This document shows, in pieces, positions 41,915 through 50,386 of a stretch of DNA of 64,000 nt. A model generated the notes under the pieces. That model searched no databases, was not told where the DNA came from, and saw only the letters and a program-made list of their open reading frames with translations. This stretch comes from JASGCL01 sp965203915. Its GTDB lineage: Bacteria > Pseudomonadota > Alphaproteobacteria > JASGCL01. The stretch covers positions 1,240,001 to 1,304,000 of the forward strand of contig OZ241918.1 in NCBI GenBank assembly GCA_965203915.1. Direction: 5' to 3'. Every line of letters starts with the position of its first letter. Position 1 is the first letter of the stretch. The translations under genes and the position numbers were made by a program.

Positions 41915-43591
41915 TTATTGTGTAGGGTCTATTTTGACCAAAGTAAAGCCACTACTTGGGACAAAAATGAACAGCGAAAATGGTTTGTCGCCCAGCATAA
42001 GTCTTTTTAACTCGGCGATAGCCGATTCTGCATTGCCGACGGGCTTATCATTGATAGACAATATTAACGTGCCCACCATGATATTATTAACCAGGTTGTT
42101 ATCGGTTTTGCGATTGGCACCGCTGGTAAAGGCCGATATCAAGACGCCTTGCATATCTTCGGTTAAATACAATATCTTTCTGTCGTCGGCGGTAATATCC
42201 CTAACCGCGAAACCTAACTTGTCTATGACGGCGCCACCGCCTTGAATTTTTTTGAAAATGCTCATTTGGTTCTTGCCCAACTGCTCATCATTTTTATTTA
42301 ATACCGACAGCACGATGCTTTTGGTCACCGCATTTTTATTACGCCAAATAATGACAGGAAGCGGTTTGCCACTTGTTTCCGATGCCACCAAGCGCGGCAA
42401 GGTTTGTGACTTTTTAACCTCTTGATTATCTATCTTTAAAATAATATCGCCAATTTTTAACCCCGCCTTGGCGGCTGGGCTTTTTTCCACCACGCCAACT
42501 ATCAAACCACCCTTGGGCTCGGGCAAACCAAATTGCTTGGCCAAATCTTCATCGATTTCTTGTAATCCCACGCCCAACCAACTGCGGCGCACCACACCGT
42601 AACGTTTAATTTGGTCAATAACTTGTAATGCTTGGTTAGAAGGAATGGCAAAACCGATACCAATATTGCCGCCCGTCTCGGAATAAATGATGCTATTAAT
42701 CCCCACCACTTCGCCCTTAATATTAAATAATGGGCCACCCGAATTGCCGCGATTGATGGCGGCATCGGTTTGAATAAAGTCATCATAATTGCTTGCTTTG
42801 ATATTGCGCCCCAAGGCCGAAACAATACCCGCCGACACCGAGCCGCCTAATCCTATCGGGTTGCCGATGGCTATAACCCAATTGCCCACCCGTAATTTGT
42901 CAGAATTACCAAATCGCACATAGGGCAAATTGTTGCCATTAATTTTTAGCAAGGCCACATCGCTTCGTTCGTCTTTCCCTATCAATTTTGCGATATAATT
43001 TTTATCATTGGCAAGGGTAACCCGAACCTCGGTCGCATTCTGCACCACGTGATTGTTGGTGACTATCAACCCATCTTTAGAAATAATAAACCCCGAACCA
43101 ATGCCCGTGATGGCGCGCTTGGGCGTTTTATCCCCGCCTTTATCTTGCGAATTATTGGGGGGCAAATTGTAACCAAAGCGCCGCAACAATTCTTCAAATT
43201 CGGGTGGCACACCACCGTCGGCAAAATCTTTTGCATTTTCCATTTGCAGGCTTCTTATATTAACCACCGTGGGTAACAATTTTTCTACCAGGTCGGCAAA
43301 CCCTTCATCATTGGGCATGCGACCCTGACTGCGAATTGCCGAAGGCTCAGGGATGATTTTGGCAACGGGTGCTGTGGTCGCGGGCTTGGCGGTCGGGGTC
43401 ATTGCCGCGGGCTTGGTGGTATCGCCAGGACCTGTGGTATTTTGCGCCGTCGCATAATGGGCTAGGACGACCATCAACACAACTGTTGCCAACCTCACCA
43501 ACCTTCTCCCCCCCCTGGTTATAAACAATCGCCAATGGTTGACCAGTATTTTTTTTATCATTCTTGTATCAGCATCCTTGCGGTTTGTCAT
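41915..43591 (-). CDS. Periplasmic serine protease, HtrA/DegP family
   Basis: A 558-residue quality-control protease and chaperone of the periplasm. N-terminal hydrophobic segment about 32-45 (LATVVLMVVLAHYATA) serves as signal or anchor. Catalytic triad H181 (TNNHVVQ), D211 (ERSDVALLKI) and S284 (NRGNSGGPLF). Two PDZ domains follow (first with SWLGVGLQEID and KAGLKIGDIILKIDNQEV; second with LILSINDKPVGNAE). A Pro/Thr-rich linker (about 50-85) lies before the protease domain. The ATG at 43591 overlaps the stop of the ABC ATPase gene (ATGA), so translation is coupled; an ATG ten codons later is possible. bamD follows after a short gap. Confidence 0.94.
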   Translation of the reverse strand: MTNRKDADTRMIKKILVNHWRLFITRGGRRLVRLATVVLMVVLAHYATAQNTTGPGDTTKPAAMTPTAKPATTAPVAKIIPEPSAIRSQGRMPNDEGFADLVEKLLPTVVNIRSLQMENAKDFADGGVPPEFEELLRRFGYNLPPNNSQDKGGDKTPKRAITGIGSGFIISKDGLIVTNNHVVQNATEVRVTLANDKNYIAKLIGKDERSDVALLKINGNNLPYVRFGNSDKLRVGNWVIAIGNPIGLGGSVSAGIVSALGRNIKASNYDDFIQTDAAINRGNSGGPLFNIKGEVVGINSIIYSETGGNIGIGFAIPSNQALQVIDQIKRYGVVRRSWLGVGLQEIDEDLAKQFGLPEPKGGLIVGVVEKSPAAKAGLKIGDIILKIDNQEVKKSQTLPRLVASETSGKPLPVIIWRNKNAVTKSIVLSVLNKNDEQLGKNQMSIFKKIQGGGAVIDKLGFAVRDITADDRKILYLTEDMQGVLISAFTSGANRKTDNNLVNNIMVGTLILSINDKPVGNAESAIAELKRLMLGDKPFSLFIFVPSSGFTLVKIDPTQ

Positions 43592-44595
43592 GATGGGTTG
43601 GCAGTATTTTCTTTATTGCTCTTGGTAAGTTGAAGAAAAATATCTTCCAGGTCGGCTTCCTGACTGGTGATGTCATTGATGGATATATTTACTTTTTTAA
43701 TAATATCGACAATTTGTCCCGCCGAATAATGGCTTGGTTTATAAGACACCTTAACAAAATAACCTTCCTCGTTCGTGGTTTGCGTGCAAGAAAATTGTTG
43801 TAAAATATCAGCATCGGCGGGCAGTGGCGCGGCCAAACTAAATTGTAAACTTTTTACATCTATCCTTTTCAACATGGCTTCTTTCTTTTCATGAACCAAT
43901 AATTTTCCTTTATCGATAATGGCGATGTCATCGCATAATTCTTCGGCCTCCTCCAAATAATGGGTGGTGAGCAATATTGTCACGCCATTTTTATTTAGGG
44001 CGCGGACATTATCCCACAATTGGCGACGCAGTTCGATATCAACCCCCGCGGTTGGCTCATCAAGCACCAAAATGGGTGGGTTATGCACCATCGCCTTGGC
44101 TACCAACAGGCGGCGGCGCATGCCCCCCGATAAATTCCGCGCGTAGGTTTTGGCCTTATCGCGCAGCCCCACCATGTCCAAAATCTCCATGGTGTGTCTA
44201 TCTTTCTTGGCCACGCCGTATAATCCAGCTTGGAGTTCTAATAATTCTTGCGGCACAAAAAATGGGTCGATATTTAATTCTTGCGGCACAATACCAATGG
44301 CGGCGCGGGCGTTGCGCGCATCTTTATCAATATCTATCCCCCAAATTTTTACCGACCCCGATGATTTCAAGGTCAAGCCGCCCAATATATTGATAAGTGT
44401 CGACTTGCCCGCGCCATTGGGCCCCAGCAAAGCCGAAATACTGCCCCTTTTTATTTTTAGCGAAACGTTATCAAGTGCGGTTACGACCTTCTCGCTTTTT
44501 TGTCGCTTGTAAGATTTGCATAGACCATTAATTTCGAGCGCGTAATCAGGCGCATCGGCCATTTGGGCGGCGTTGAAGAAGTTTTGGTCTAACAT
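43588..44595 (-). CDS. ABC transporter ATP-binding protein without adjacent permease
   Basis: A 335-residue ATPase subunit of the ABC-2/DrrA type. Walker A LLGPNGAGKSTLI, Q-loop IVPQE, signature LSGGMRRRLLVAKA, Walker B ILVLDEPTAGVD and H-loop LLTTHYLEEAE are intact. The C-terminal 90 residues form the extension common in exporters of this type. The partner membrane protein is not in the neighbourhood: upstream lies tRNA-Leu and downstream the coupled htrA gene (4-base overlap). Substrate unknown. The coupling with htrA, bamD and recN suggests an envelope role, by context only. Confidence 0.85.
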   Translation of the reverse strand: MLDQNFFNAAQMADAPDYALEINGLCKSYKRQKSEKVVTALDNVSLKIKRGSISALLGPNGAGKSTLINILGGLTLKSSGSVKIWGIDIDKDARNARAAIGIVPQELNIDPFFVPQELLELQAGLYGVAKKDRHTMEILDMVGLRDKAKTYARNLSGGMRRRLLVAKAMVHNPPILVLDEPTAGVDIELRRQLWDNVRALNKNGVTILLTTHYLEEAEELCDDIAIIDKGKLLVHEKKEAMLKRIDVKSLQFSLAAPLPADADILQQFSCTQTTNEEGYFVKVSYKPSHYSAGQIVDIIKKVNISINDITSQEADLEDIFLQLTKSNKENTANPS

Positions 44596-44704
44596 AGGGC
44601 GGTCCTTAATATATAATTGGTAATGAAAAATAACGATTGTTAAGCCATATTATATGTCATTTTTATTGATGAAATGAATAAAATCCTTTTGTAAAAAATA
44701 TCCA

Positions 44705-44791
44705 TGGTGCCCAGAAGAAGACTCGAACTTCCACGATGTTGCCACCACAAGTACCTGAAACTTGCGCGTCTACCAATTCCGCCATCTGGGC
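44705..44791 (-). tRNA. tRNA-Leu (CAG)
   Basis: An 87-base class II tRNA on the minus strand: acceptor GCCCAGA/TCTGGGC, D-arm with TTGGTAGACGC, anticodon stem CAAGT/ACTTG around loop TTCAGGT (anticodon CAG), long variable arm, T-loop GTTCGAGTC, discriminator A and encoded CCA. It lies between the lolD gene and the orphan ABC ATPase gene. Confidence 0.96.
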
Positions 44792-44911
44792 TAACCTAGC
44801 TTATTTTCTTAACACATTCAAGGGCATGAAAGCAACCTGCGCCCCTTGGTAGTTGTAATATTATATAAAAACCTAGCACTTACCAGGCACTAACCATGCC
44901 GCCCTGCGCTA

Positions 44912-45598
44912 TCAAACCTTACCCAGCAATTTTTTATCTTTAATCAACAATTGTTTTTTAAGTTGCTTGGCCCTTTGCCAATCGTGGGTGGCGATAATCG
45001 CGGCCATGCGGCGGCCAGAAATTTCCTTTAACAGGATATCAAATACCTTATCCGCGTTTTCAGGATCCAAATTGCCCGTGGGCTCGTCGGCCAGCAGCAA
45101 GCTTGGCTGATGAACCAGGGCGCGCGCCACCGCAACCCGCTGACGCTCGCCGCCCGATAATTGCGCGGGATAATGGCGCAGGCGCGATGCCAAACCAACC
45201 CGCGCCAACATATCTTGTGCCGCTTGACGCGCCAAAGATTTTTTGCTTTTTGCCAACAACAAGGGAATCATAACATTCTCCAGCGCGGTTAATTCATCAA
45301 TCAGATAATGATGCTGAAAAATAAAACCAATCGCCCGCCCGCGCCATTTGTTTTTATCATGTTCGCTAAATTGGCTGGTATCTTTACCATGCAACAATAT
45401 TGATCCCGCATGGCAGTCGGTCATCAAACCAAGCAGATTCAATAATGTCGTTTTGCCCGAACCCGACGCCCCCAACAATGCCACGGCGTCACCAGCGTTC
45501 AAACTGATATTAAGGTTTTTAAACAACACAATTTTTTCACCGCCGAATGAAAATTCGTGGCTTAGATTCTTAACGGTTAAAATATTGGCGGTGGACAT
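44912..45598 (-). CDS. lolD: Lipoprotein-releasing system ATP-binding protein LolD
   Basis: ATPase of the LolCDE machine that extracts lipoproteins from the inner membrane for transfer to LolA; 228 residues. Walker A LLGASGSGKTTLLN, LolD-type FIFQHHYLIDELTALENVMIPLL, signature LSGGERQRVAVARAL, Walker B LLADEPTGNLDPE. The frame is open to 45706 inside lolC, but GGAAGG seven bases before the ATG at 45598 decides the start. It follows lolC by 19 bases. Confidence 0.94.
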   Translation of the reverse strand: MSTANILTVKNLSHEFSFGGEKIVLFKNLNISLNAGDAVALLGASGSGKTTLLNLLGLMTDCHAGSILLHGKDTSQFSEHDKNKWRGRAIGFIFQHHYLIDELTALENVMIPLLLAKSKKSLARQAAQDMLARVGLASRLRHYPAQLSGGERQRVAVARALVHQPSLLLADEPTGNLDPENADKVFDILLKEISGRRMAAIIATHDWQRAKQLKKQLLIKDKKLLGKV

Positions 45599-45617
45599 TT
45601 TTTTTCCTTCCATTTTT

Positions 45618-46934
45618 TTATTCATGACGCAAAATATCGGCGGGGGGTAAACGGCTGGCGACCAAGGCTGGCCATAGAGCGGCCATGATGGAAATAACCA
45701 AAGCACACCCGTTAATCAACACCACATCAGACGGGATAATTTTGGATGGCAATTGCGTCAAATAATAAACCTCGGGGCTGAATATCGGCGTGCCACTGAG
45801 GTCTTGTAACACTTGTCGAATTTTTTCTGCATTGCCCGCGATAAGCAAACCAAACAAATTGCCCAACAATGTTCCAAAAATACCGAGCGATGAACCCGCA
45901 ATTAAAAATATCATCAGTATCAACGAACGGCTGCCCCCGTTGGCGCGCACAATGGCAATGGTGGCTTTCTTTTCCTTCACCAACATCGATTGCCCCGACA
46001 CCACATTAAAGGCCGCGACCAAAATAATCATCGTCAATATTAAAAACATAACATTGCTTTCGACCTGAAGGCTCGACACCAATTGTTTGTTATTATTCTG
46101 CCAATCGAGGGCTACTTCATTGGCGTCCAATTTTGGTTTTAACAATTGTAAAAATGCTCGACTGTCGGATGGTTTATCTATCATTATCTCTATTTTTTGC
46201 ACCTTGCCCAAGGGTTGGCGCATAAAATGAGCGGCCAGCTTCGGCGGCATAAAAATAATATTTCTGTCATAATCGCTCATGCCAATATGAAAAATCCCCA
46301 CGACTTTGTATTCTTCGGGGTCAGGCAAAAGTCCGTCTTTCGATTTGACCAAATGGGGCGAAACCAGGGTGATGCTATCGCCAACCTCAATATTATAGGC
46401 ATTGGCAAGGCCCGTGCCGATGACCACGCCCGCGCTATCATTAAAATTTTTCCACGGCACGCTGCCATTGGTTAAGGAATCCTTAAAAACGCTACGTTTG
46501 ACAATATCTTGCCCGCTTAAGCTGCGTATCAAAAATGCTGAGGCTGTCTCGTCCCTTATCATCACCCCTTGCGATTCGTTAACCGCGCTTATCGATATCA
46601 CGCCAGGCAAGGTGGTAAATTTGTTGGCGGCCGAACTATCCAACAACTCGCCACGTTTTTCATAAATTTGAACGTGGGAAGAAATGCCCAAGATACGCTC
46701 AACCAATTCGATGCGAAAACCATTCATGATAGACATCACCACTATCAAGGCGCCCACGCCAAGCATTATACCCAGCACCGAAAACCACGATGTCAACGAT
46801 ATCACGCCACGTTTGCTGTGCCCGCCGCGCAACAAACGAAAAGCCATATAAAAAGCAAAACCTATGGGTAAAGAGCGCGCACTCTCAACCCTATCGAGAA
46901 CAAATTTTTTTAAAAATGACAATATTCTTTTCAT
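45618..46934 (-). CDS. lolC: Lipoprotein-releasing system permease LolC/LolE
   Basis: A 438-residue inner-membrane permease of the LolCDE complex. First membrane segment near RGVISLTSWFSVLGIMLGVGALIVVMSIMNGF, with the large periplasmic MacB-like domain between, and three further segments in the C-terminal third (MFLILTMIILVAAFNVVSG, LILMIFLIAGSSLGIFGTLLGNLFG, ALVISIMAALWPALVA). A single permease is encoded, as in many alphaproteobacteria where it probably forms a homodimer. lolD follows at 19 bases. The 217-base gap up to the divergent cbiB gene shows nothing I can name. Confidence 0.92.
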   Translation of the reverse strand: MKRILSFLKKFVLDRVESARSLPIGFAFYMAFRLLRGGHSKRGVISLTSWFSVLGIMLGVGALIVVMSIMNGFRIELVERILGISSHVQIYEKRGELLDSSAANKFTTLPGVISISAVNESQGVMIRDETASAFLIRSLSGQDIVKRSVFKDSLTNGSVPWKNFNDSAGVVIGTGLANAYNIEVGDSITLVSPHLVKSKDGLLPDPEEYKVVGIFHIGMSDYDRNIIFMPPKLAAHFMRQPLGKVQKIEIMIDKPSDSRAFLQLLKPKLDANEVALDWQNNNKQLVSSLQVESNVMFLILTMIILVAAFNVVSGQSMLVKEKKATIAIVRANGGSRSLILMIFLIAGSSLGIFGTLLGNLFGLLIAGNAEKIRQVLQDLSGTPIFSPEVYYLTQLPSKIIPSDVVLINGCALVISIMAALWPALVASRLPPADILRHE

Positions 46935-47151
46935 GTATTTATTAAGGGTGCAGTCGACAGAACCAATATTTTATCTCGCTTTATTTTTCTGTTTTATGAG
47001 ATATAAGGCAAAGATGGTTTTGCAACAAGAACTATCATATAACTACTTCTTACCCTATATAGCCCCTCCTCCGCTATACCACGGATGACTAGCTTTTTCT
47101 ACCAAAACCAATAGTGATATCAAACACCAACATTTGCTATAGAATCCATCC

Positions 47152-48213
47152 ATGCCCGAAACCATCTTTACCCAATCTTTTTCTTCGCCATCCTTGCTTG
47201 TCCTGGGTGGTGCCTTTGCTTTGGAATTTGTCTTAGCCTTGTTTTATAAGCTGGGCGATAGGTATAAATGCTTACGACCATTCATGTTGCACCCCGTCAT
47301 GATTATCGGCTGGTGGTTGGCATGGTTGGAAAAAATACTCCATCGCCCCAGTAATCCTGTTGTGATGTTCTTGCGCGGCTTGCTTTATATCTGCCTGGCT
47401 ATCTTACCACTCGCGCTTTTATTATGTTGGATGGTGATGATGGATATAACGATTCCCAACTGGCTGGCCATCGTCATCCTTGCTTTTATGTTGGCAACGG
47501 GCAGTTTATTACTCCACGTCGCCGCGGTGGCCGATGGATTACATCAAGGTTTGAAACAGGGGCAAAACGCCTTGCAAAAAATTGTTAGTCGCAAAGCAAG
47601 CAAGTTGGATAAGCCTGGGGTGGCGCGGTCGGCGTTGGAATCTTTATCAGAAAATTTTTCTGACGGCGTGGTGGCGCCGCTGTTTTTTTATTTATTATTT
47701 GGTCTGGCAGGGGCAATATTTTATAAAATTGTCAACACCGCCGATAGCATGGTCGGTTATAAACATGATAAATATTTTTATTTTGGTAAGGCGGCGGCGC
47801 GATTAGACGATATTGTCAATTTTATTCCCGCCCGTTTAAGCGCGGTATTATATTTGCTGGCTGGTTTGTTTTATCGCGGGCATCATGGCCAACCAAATTG
47901 CCTGAAAAATTTTTTATCGGCGGTTAAGATAACCTTCCGCCATGCCCCAACCCATGCCTCCCCCAACAGCGGCTGGCCAGAGGCTGCCTTGGCGGGCATC
48001 ATGAATATCAAAATGGGCGGCAAGCGTTTTTATCCTGGCGGTATTGTCAAGACTTCCTACATCGGGGTGGGGCGCGCCAACCTTACCCCGCGCGATATCA
48101 CGGCGGGGGTAATAATAACCGCCCTGGCGGCGATGCTTGCCATCATAATCATCGGCTTGCTGTGGTTGCTATCCGCGCCCCTTTATGCAATTACTCATTC
48201 ATTATTTTCATGA
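47152..48213 (+). CDS. cbiB: Adenosylcobinamide-phosphate synthase CbiB/CobD
   Basis: Integral membrane enzyme that joins the aminopropanol (or its phosphate) arm to adenosylcobyric acid; 353 residues. Motifs: FALEFVLALFYKLGD, HPVMIIGWWLAWLEKIL, ESLSENFSDGVVAPLFFYLLFGLAGA, NTADSMVGYKHDKYFYFGKAAARLDDIVNFIPARL, all diagnostic. About four to five membrane segments. The gene is 20 kb from the corrin-ring operon and begins a unit with an rRNA pseudouridine synthase gene (4-base ATGA overlap) and rsmD. Confidence 0.95.
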   Translation: MPETIFTQSFSSPSLLVLGGAFALEFVLALFYKLGDRYKCLRPFMLHPVMIIGWWLAWLEKILHRPSNPVVMFLRGLLYICLAILPLALLLCWMVMMDITIPNWLAIVILAFMLATGSLLLHVAAVADGLHQGLKQGQNALQKIVSRKASKLDKPGVARSALESLSENFSDGVVAPLFFYLLFGLAGAIFYKIVNTADSMVGYKHDKYFYFGKAAARLDDIVNFIPARLSAVLYLLAGLFYRGHHGQPNCLKNFLSAVKITFRHAPTHASPNSGWPEAALAGIMNIKMGGKRFYPGGIVKTSYIGVGRANLTPRDITAGVIITALAAMLAIIIIGLLWLLSAPLYAITHSLFS

Positions 48214-48950
48214 CCAACCCCGCACCCACCAAAGAACGTATCGCAAAAAAATTATCGCGCCATGGCGTGGCGTCGCGCCGCCAGGCCGAGGAGATGATAT
48301 GGCAAGGCCGCGTGATGGTCAATGGCACCGTCCTAACCACGCCCGCATTTTTGGTAAGCGACCAAGATGAAATAAAAGTAAATGGGCAATTGCTTGGGGT
48401 GAAGCAATCGTTGCAATTTTATTTGCTTCATAAACCGCGCGGCATGATAACCACCATGCGCGATGACCAGGGGCGTCCCTGCATCGCCGATATTTTACCC
48501 GACGATAAAAAAAATCTTAAACCCATTGGTCGGTTAGATTTTAATAGCGAAGGTTTGTTGTTGCTGACCAACGACGGCGAGGTAAAAAGACAATGGGAAC
48601 ACCCCAAGAGTCAAATCCTACGCGGTTATCGCGTGCGGGTATTTGGTCAACCAACCGCAACCCAACTGGACGATGTAACCAAAGGCATGACCATCGATGG
48701 TTTTCATTATCGCGGTATTAATATAAATGTTGATGATAGCGAAAAAACAAATTCTTGGCTTAGCATGGAATTGTTCGAAGGAAAGAATCGTGAAATAAGG
48801 CGCATCATGGAGTATCTTGGCTGTCCCGTGTCGCGTTTGATAAGGGTGCGCTATGGCAATTTTTTGTTGGGCGACCTGGCCCCTGGGGATTGTCGTCCCG
48901 CAACCGAGCAAGAAATGTCGTCGGCCCAAGGCTTGATGTCGACAATTTAA
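48210..48950 (+). CDS. rluB: rRNA pseudouridine synthase, RluB/RsuA family
   Basis: A 246-residue enzyme. The S4 domain is RIAKKLSRHGVASRRQAEEMIWQGRVMVNG; the catalytic aspartate is in PIGRLDFNSEGLLLLTNDGE; and RIRVRYGNF-type motifs follow late (SRLIRVRYGNFLLGDL). RluB modifies 23S U2605 and RsuA 16S U516; the N-terminal S4 domain and the LKPIGRLDFNSEGLL style favour RluB, but RluE/F types cannot be excluded. The ATG overlaps the cbiB stop; rsmD follows 22 bases later, so two rRNA modification genes are paired. Confidence 0.85.
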   Translation: MTNPAPTKERIAKKLSRHGVASRRQAEEMIWQGRVMVNGTVLTTPAFLVSDQDEIKVNGQLLGVKQSLQFYLLHKPRGMITTMRDDQGRPCIADILPDDKKNLKPIGRLDFNSEGLLLLTNDGEVKRQWEHPKSQILRGYRVRVFGQPTATQLDDVTKGMTIDGFHYRGININVDDSEKTNSWLSMELFEGKNREIRRIMEYLGCPVSRLIRVRYGNFLLGDLAPGDCRPATEQEMSSAQGLMSTI

Positions 48951-48972
48951 AAAACTATAGATCGCCCATCCC

Positions 48973-49590
48973 ATGCTTAAAATTATTGCGGGACAATTTA
49001 AAGGCCGTCATTTGGCCGCGCCCCATGGTTTGGAAACGCGACCCACCGGTATTTTGGCGCGCAAAATGTTGTTCGATATGTTGCTGGCCGATAAAAAATG
49101 GGGGCGCGATATGTCGCAAGCCAGAGTCATCGATATTTGTGCGGGCACGGGGTCGCTGGGGTTGGAAGCATTAAGCCGCGGCGCGCAAAAATTATTGTTG
49201 ATAGAAAGCAGCACCCCCGCCATCGCCAGCATCCAGCATAATATCAAATTGCTCCAGGCGGAAAAACAAACCAGCTTGCTGACGCAAAAAATACAACATA
49301 GCTGGCACAGCATACCCCAAGAATTTTTGTCCAGCGATATTATTTTTGCTGACCCGCCCTATCAGAACACTGACCTCCTGAACCAAATTATCCACGGCGT
49401 GGTTACCCATCAATTGTTATCGCCGCGGGGTTATTTTGTTTTGCAACTGGACCCAAAAAATGTTTCTTTCAACGGTGATGACAAATCTTCGCTGGATATA
49501 AAAATTCAACATACCAACCTGCTCGGCTTAAAAATAATTGACCAGCGGCAAACGGGGAAGTCGATGATATTGTTTTTGCAATTGGCTTGA
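48973..49590 (+). CDS. rsmD: 16S rRNA (guanine966-N2)-methyltransferase RsmD
   Basis: Methylates G966 of 16S rRNA in the 30S subunit; 205 residues. Motifs: IAGQFKGRHLAAPHGLETRPTGILARKMLFDML at the start (family RPT...R..FN variant), SAM site IDICAGTGSLGLEALSRGA and catalytic IIFADPPYQN. Full length. Last gene of the cbiB-rluB-rsmD unit; convergent with the ATP12 gene 12 bases away. Confidence 0.92.
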   Translation: MLKIIAGQFKGRHLAAPHGLETRPTGILARKMLFDMLLADKKWGRDMSQARVIDICAGTGSLGLEALSRGAQKLLLIESSTPAIASIQHNIKLLQAEKQTSLLTQKIQHSWHSIPQEFLSSDIIFADPPYQNTDLLNQIIHGVVTHQLLSPRGYFVLQLDPKNVSFNGDDKSSLDIKIQHTNLLGLKIIDQRQTGKSMILFLQLA

Positions 49591-49602
49591 GGCAAACATG
49601 AC

Positions 49603-50352
49603 CTAGGATGAAGGATGATCATCCATCATCATCGCAATGAATTGTTGCGTTTTATCTATTTCCTTTATCATGGCTTGTTGGGCGGCGAGCATCGCTTCAT
49701 CGGCACCCCAATTGGTTATTTGATAATGTTGTTCGGCAAAGGCCAGGTCATAAAGTTTGTTGGCCGCCACCCGATGATGCAGGTGATACAGGGCGAGCAA
49801 CGGTGATTCCAACAACCCCGCCAGGTAAAAAATCCCGCCCGCCAACCAATCATCCCACCCATGAATTTTTTTTGCCAAACCATGAGTAACATTTTCCATG
49901 TTTTTATTGACCAATATTTTTTCTTCTTGCCTGGCAACCCACCCCGCTTGAATGGGCAGTGGCGCACCAAAAAACCCCTCGGCCCAATGCCACACGGGTT
50001 GCCAACGTTCTGTTAAAAAATCCGCCAACTGGCGATTCTGGCCATCAAGAAAAATAATCGTGTCATGATGGAGCGATGATAAAAAATATTGTTCTTGGCT
50101 CGCGCGTTGCGGAATTGTTTTGTCAATAATCGTCATCGCCAATTGGGTAAAAAACCTATCCCGCAGGTTTGGTTGGTCATGCTCGTCCTTGGCTTGTTGG
50201 GCTATTTTTTTTTTAGGGAACAACAGATCATTGCCAAGCGGCGTCCTTATTTTCTTTTCCACCACCTTGCCTTTGATATTTATTTTTTCATGCAAGCCAT
50301 AAAAATCGGTTTCGTCATCACACCATAGAAAAATTTGTTTCTGCGCCGCCAT
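49603..50352 (-). CDS. ATP12-family F1-ATPase assembly chaperone
   Basis: A 249-residue member of the ATP12 family, which in mitochondria holds the F1 alpha subunit during assembly; bacterial homologues are nearly confined to alphaproteobacteria. Recognised by IRTPLGNDLLFPKKKIAQQAKDE, then FLSSLHHDTIIFL, QLADFLTERWQPVWHWAEGFFGAPL, and a late hydrophobic GGIFYLAGLLESPLLALYHL followed by NWGADEAM. The sequence is diverged; a usual TDT/Y.C triad is replaced by HHDTIIFL. It follows betB by 34 bases on the minus strand. Confidence 0.78.
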   Translation of the reverse strand: MAAQKQIFLWCDDETDFYGLHEKINIKGKVVEKKIRTPLGNDLLFPKKKIAQQAKDEHDQPNLRDRFFTQLAMTIIDKTIPQRASQEQYFLSSLHHDTIIFLDGQNRQLADFLTERWQPVWHWAEGFFGAPLPIQAGWVARQEEKILVNKNMENVTHGLAKKIHGWDDWLAGGIFYLAGLLESPLLALYHLHHRVAANKLYDLAFAEQHYQITNWGADEAMLAAQQAMIKEIDKTQQFIAMMMDDHPSS

Positions 50353-50386
50353 GGTAAAAAAATATTACAGGATATTTTATGAAGGG

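Noticed and set aside
45599..45706. N-terminal extension of lolD inside lolC
   Set aside because: GGAAGG seven bases before the ATG at 45598 and the family N-terminus show the real start.
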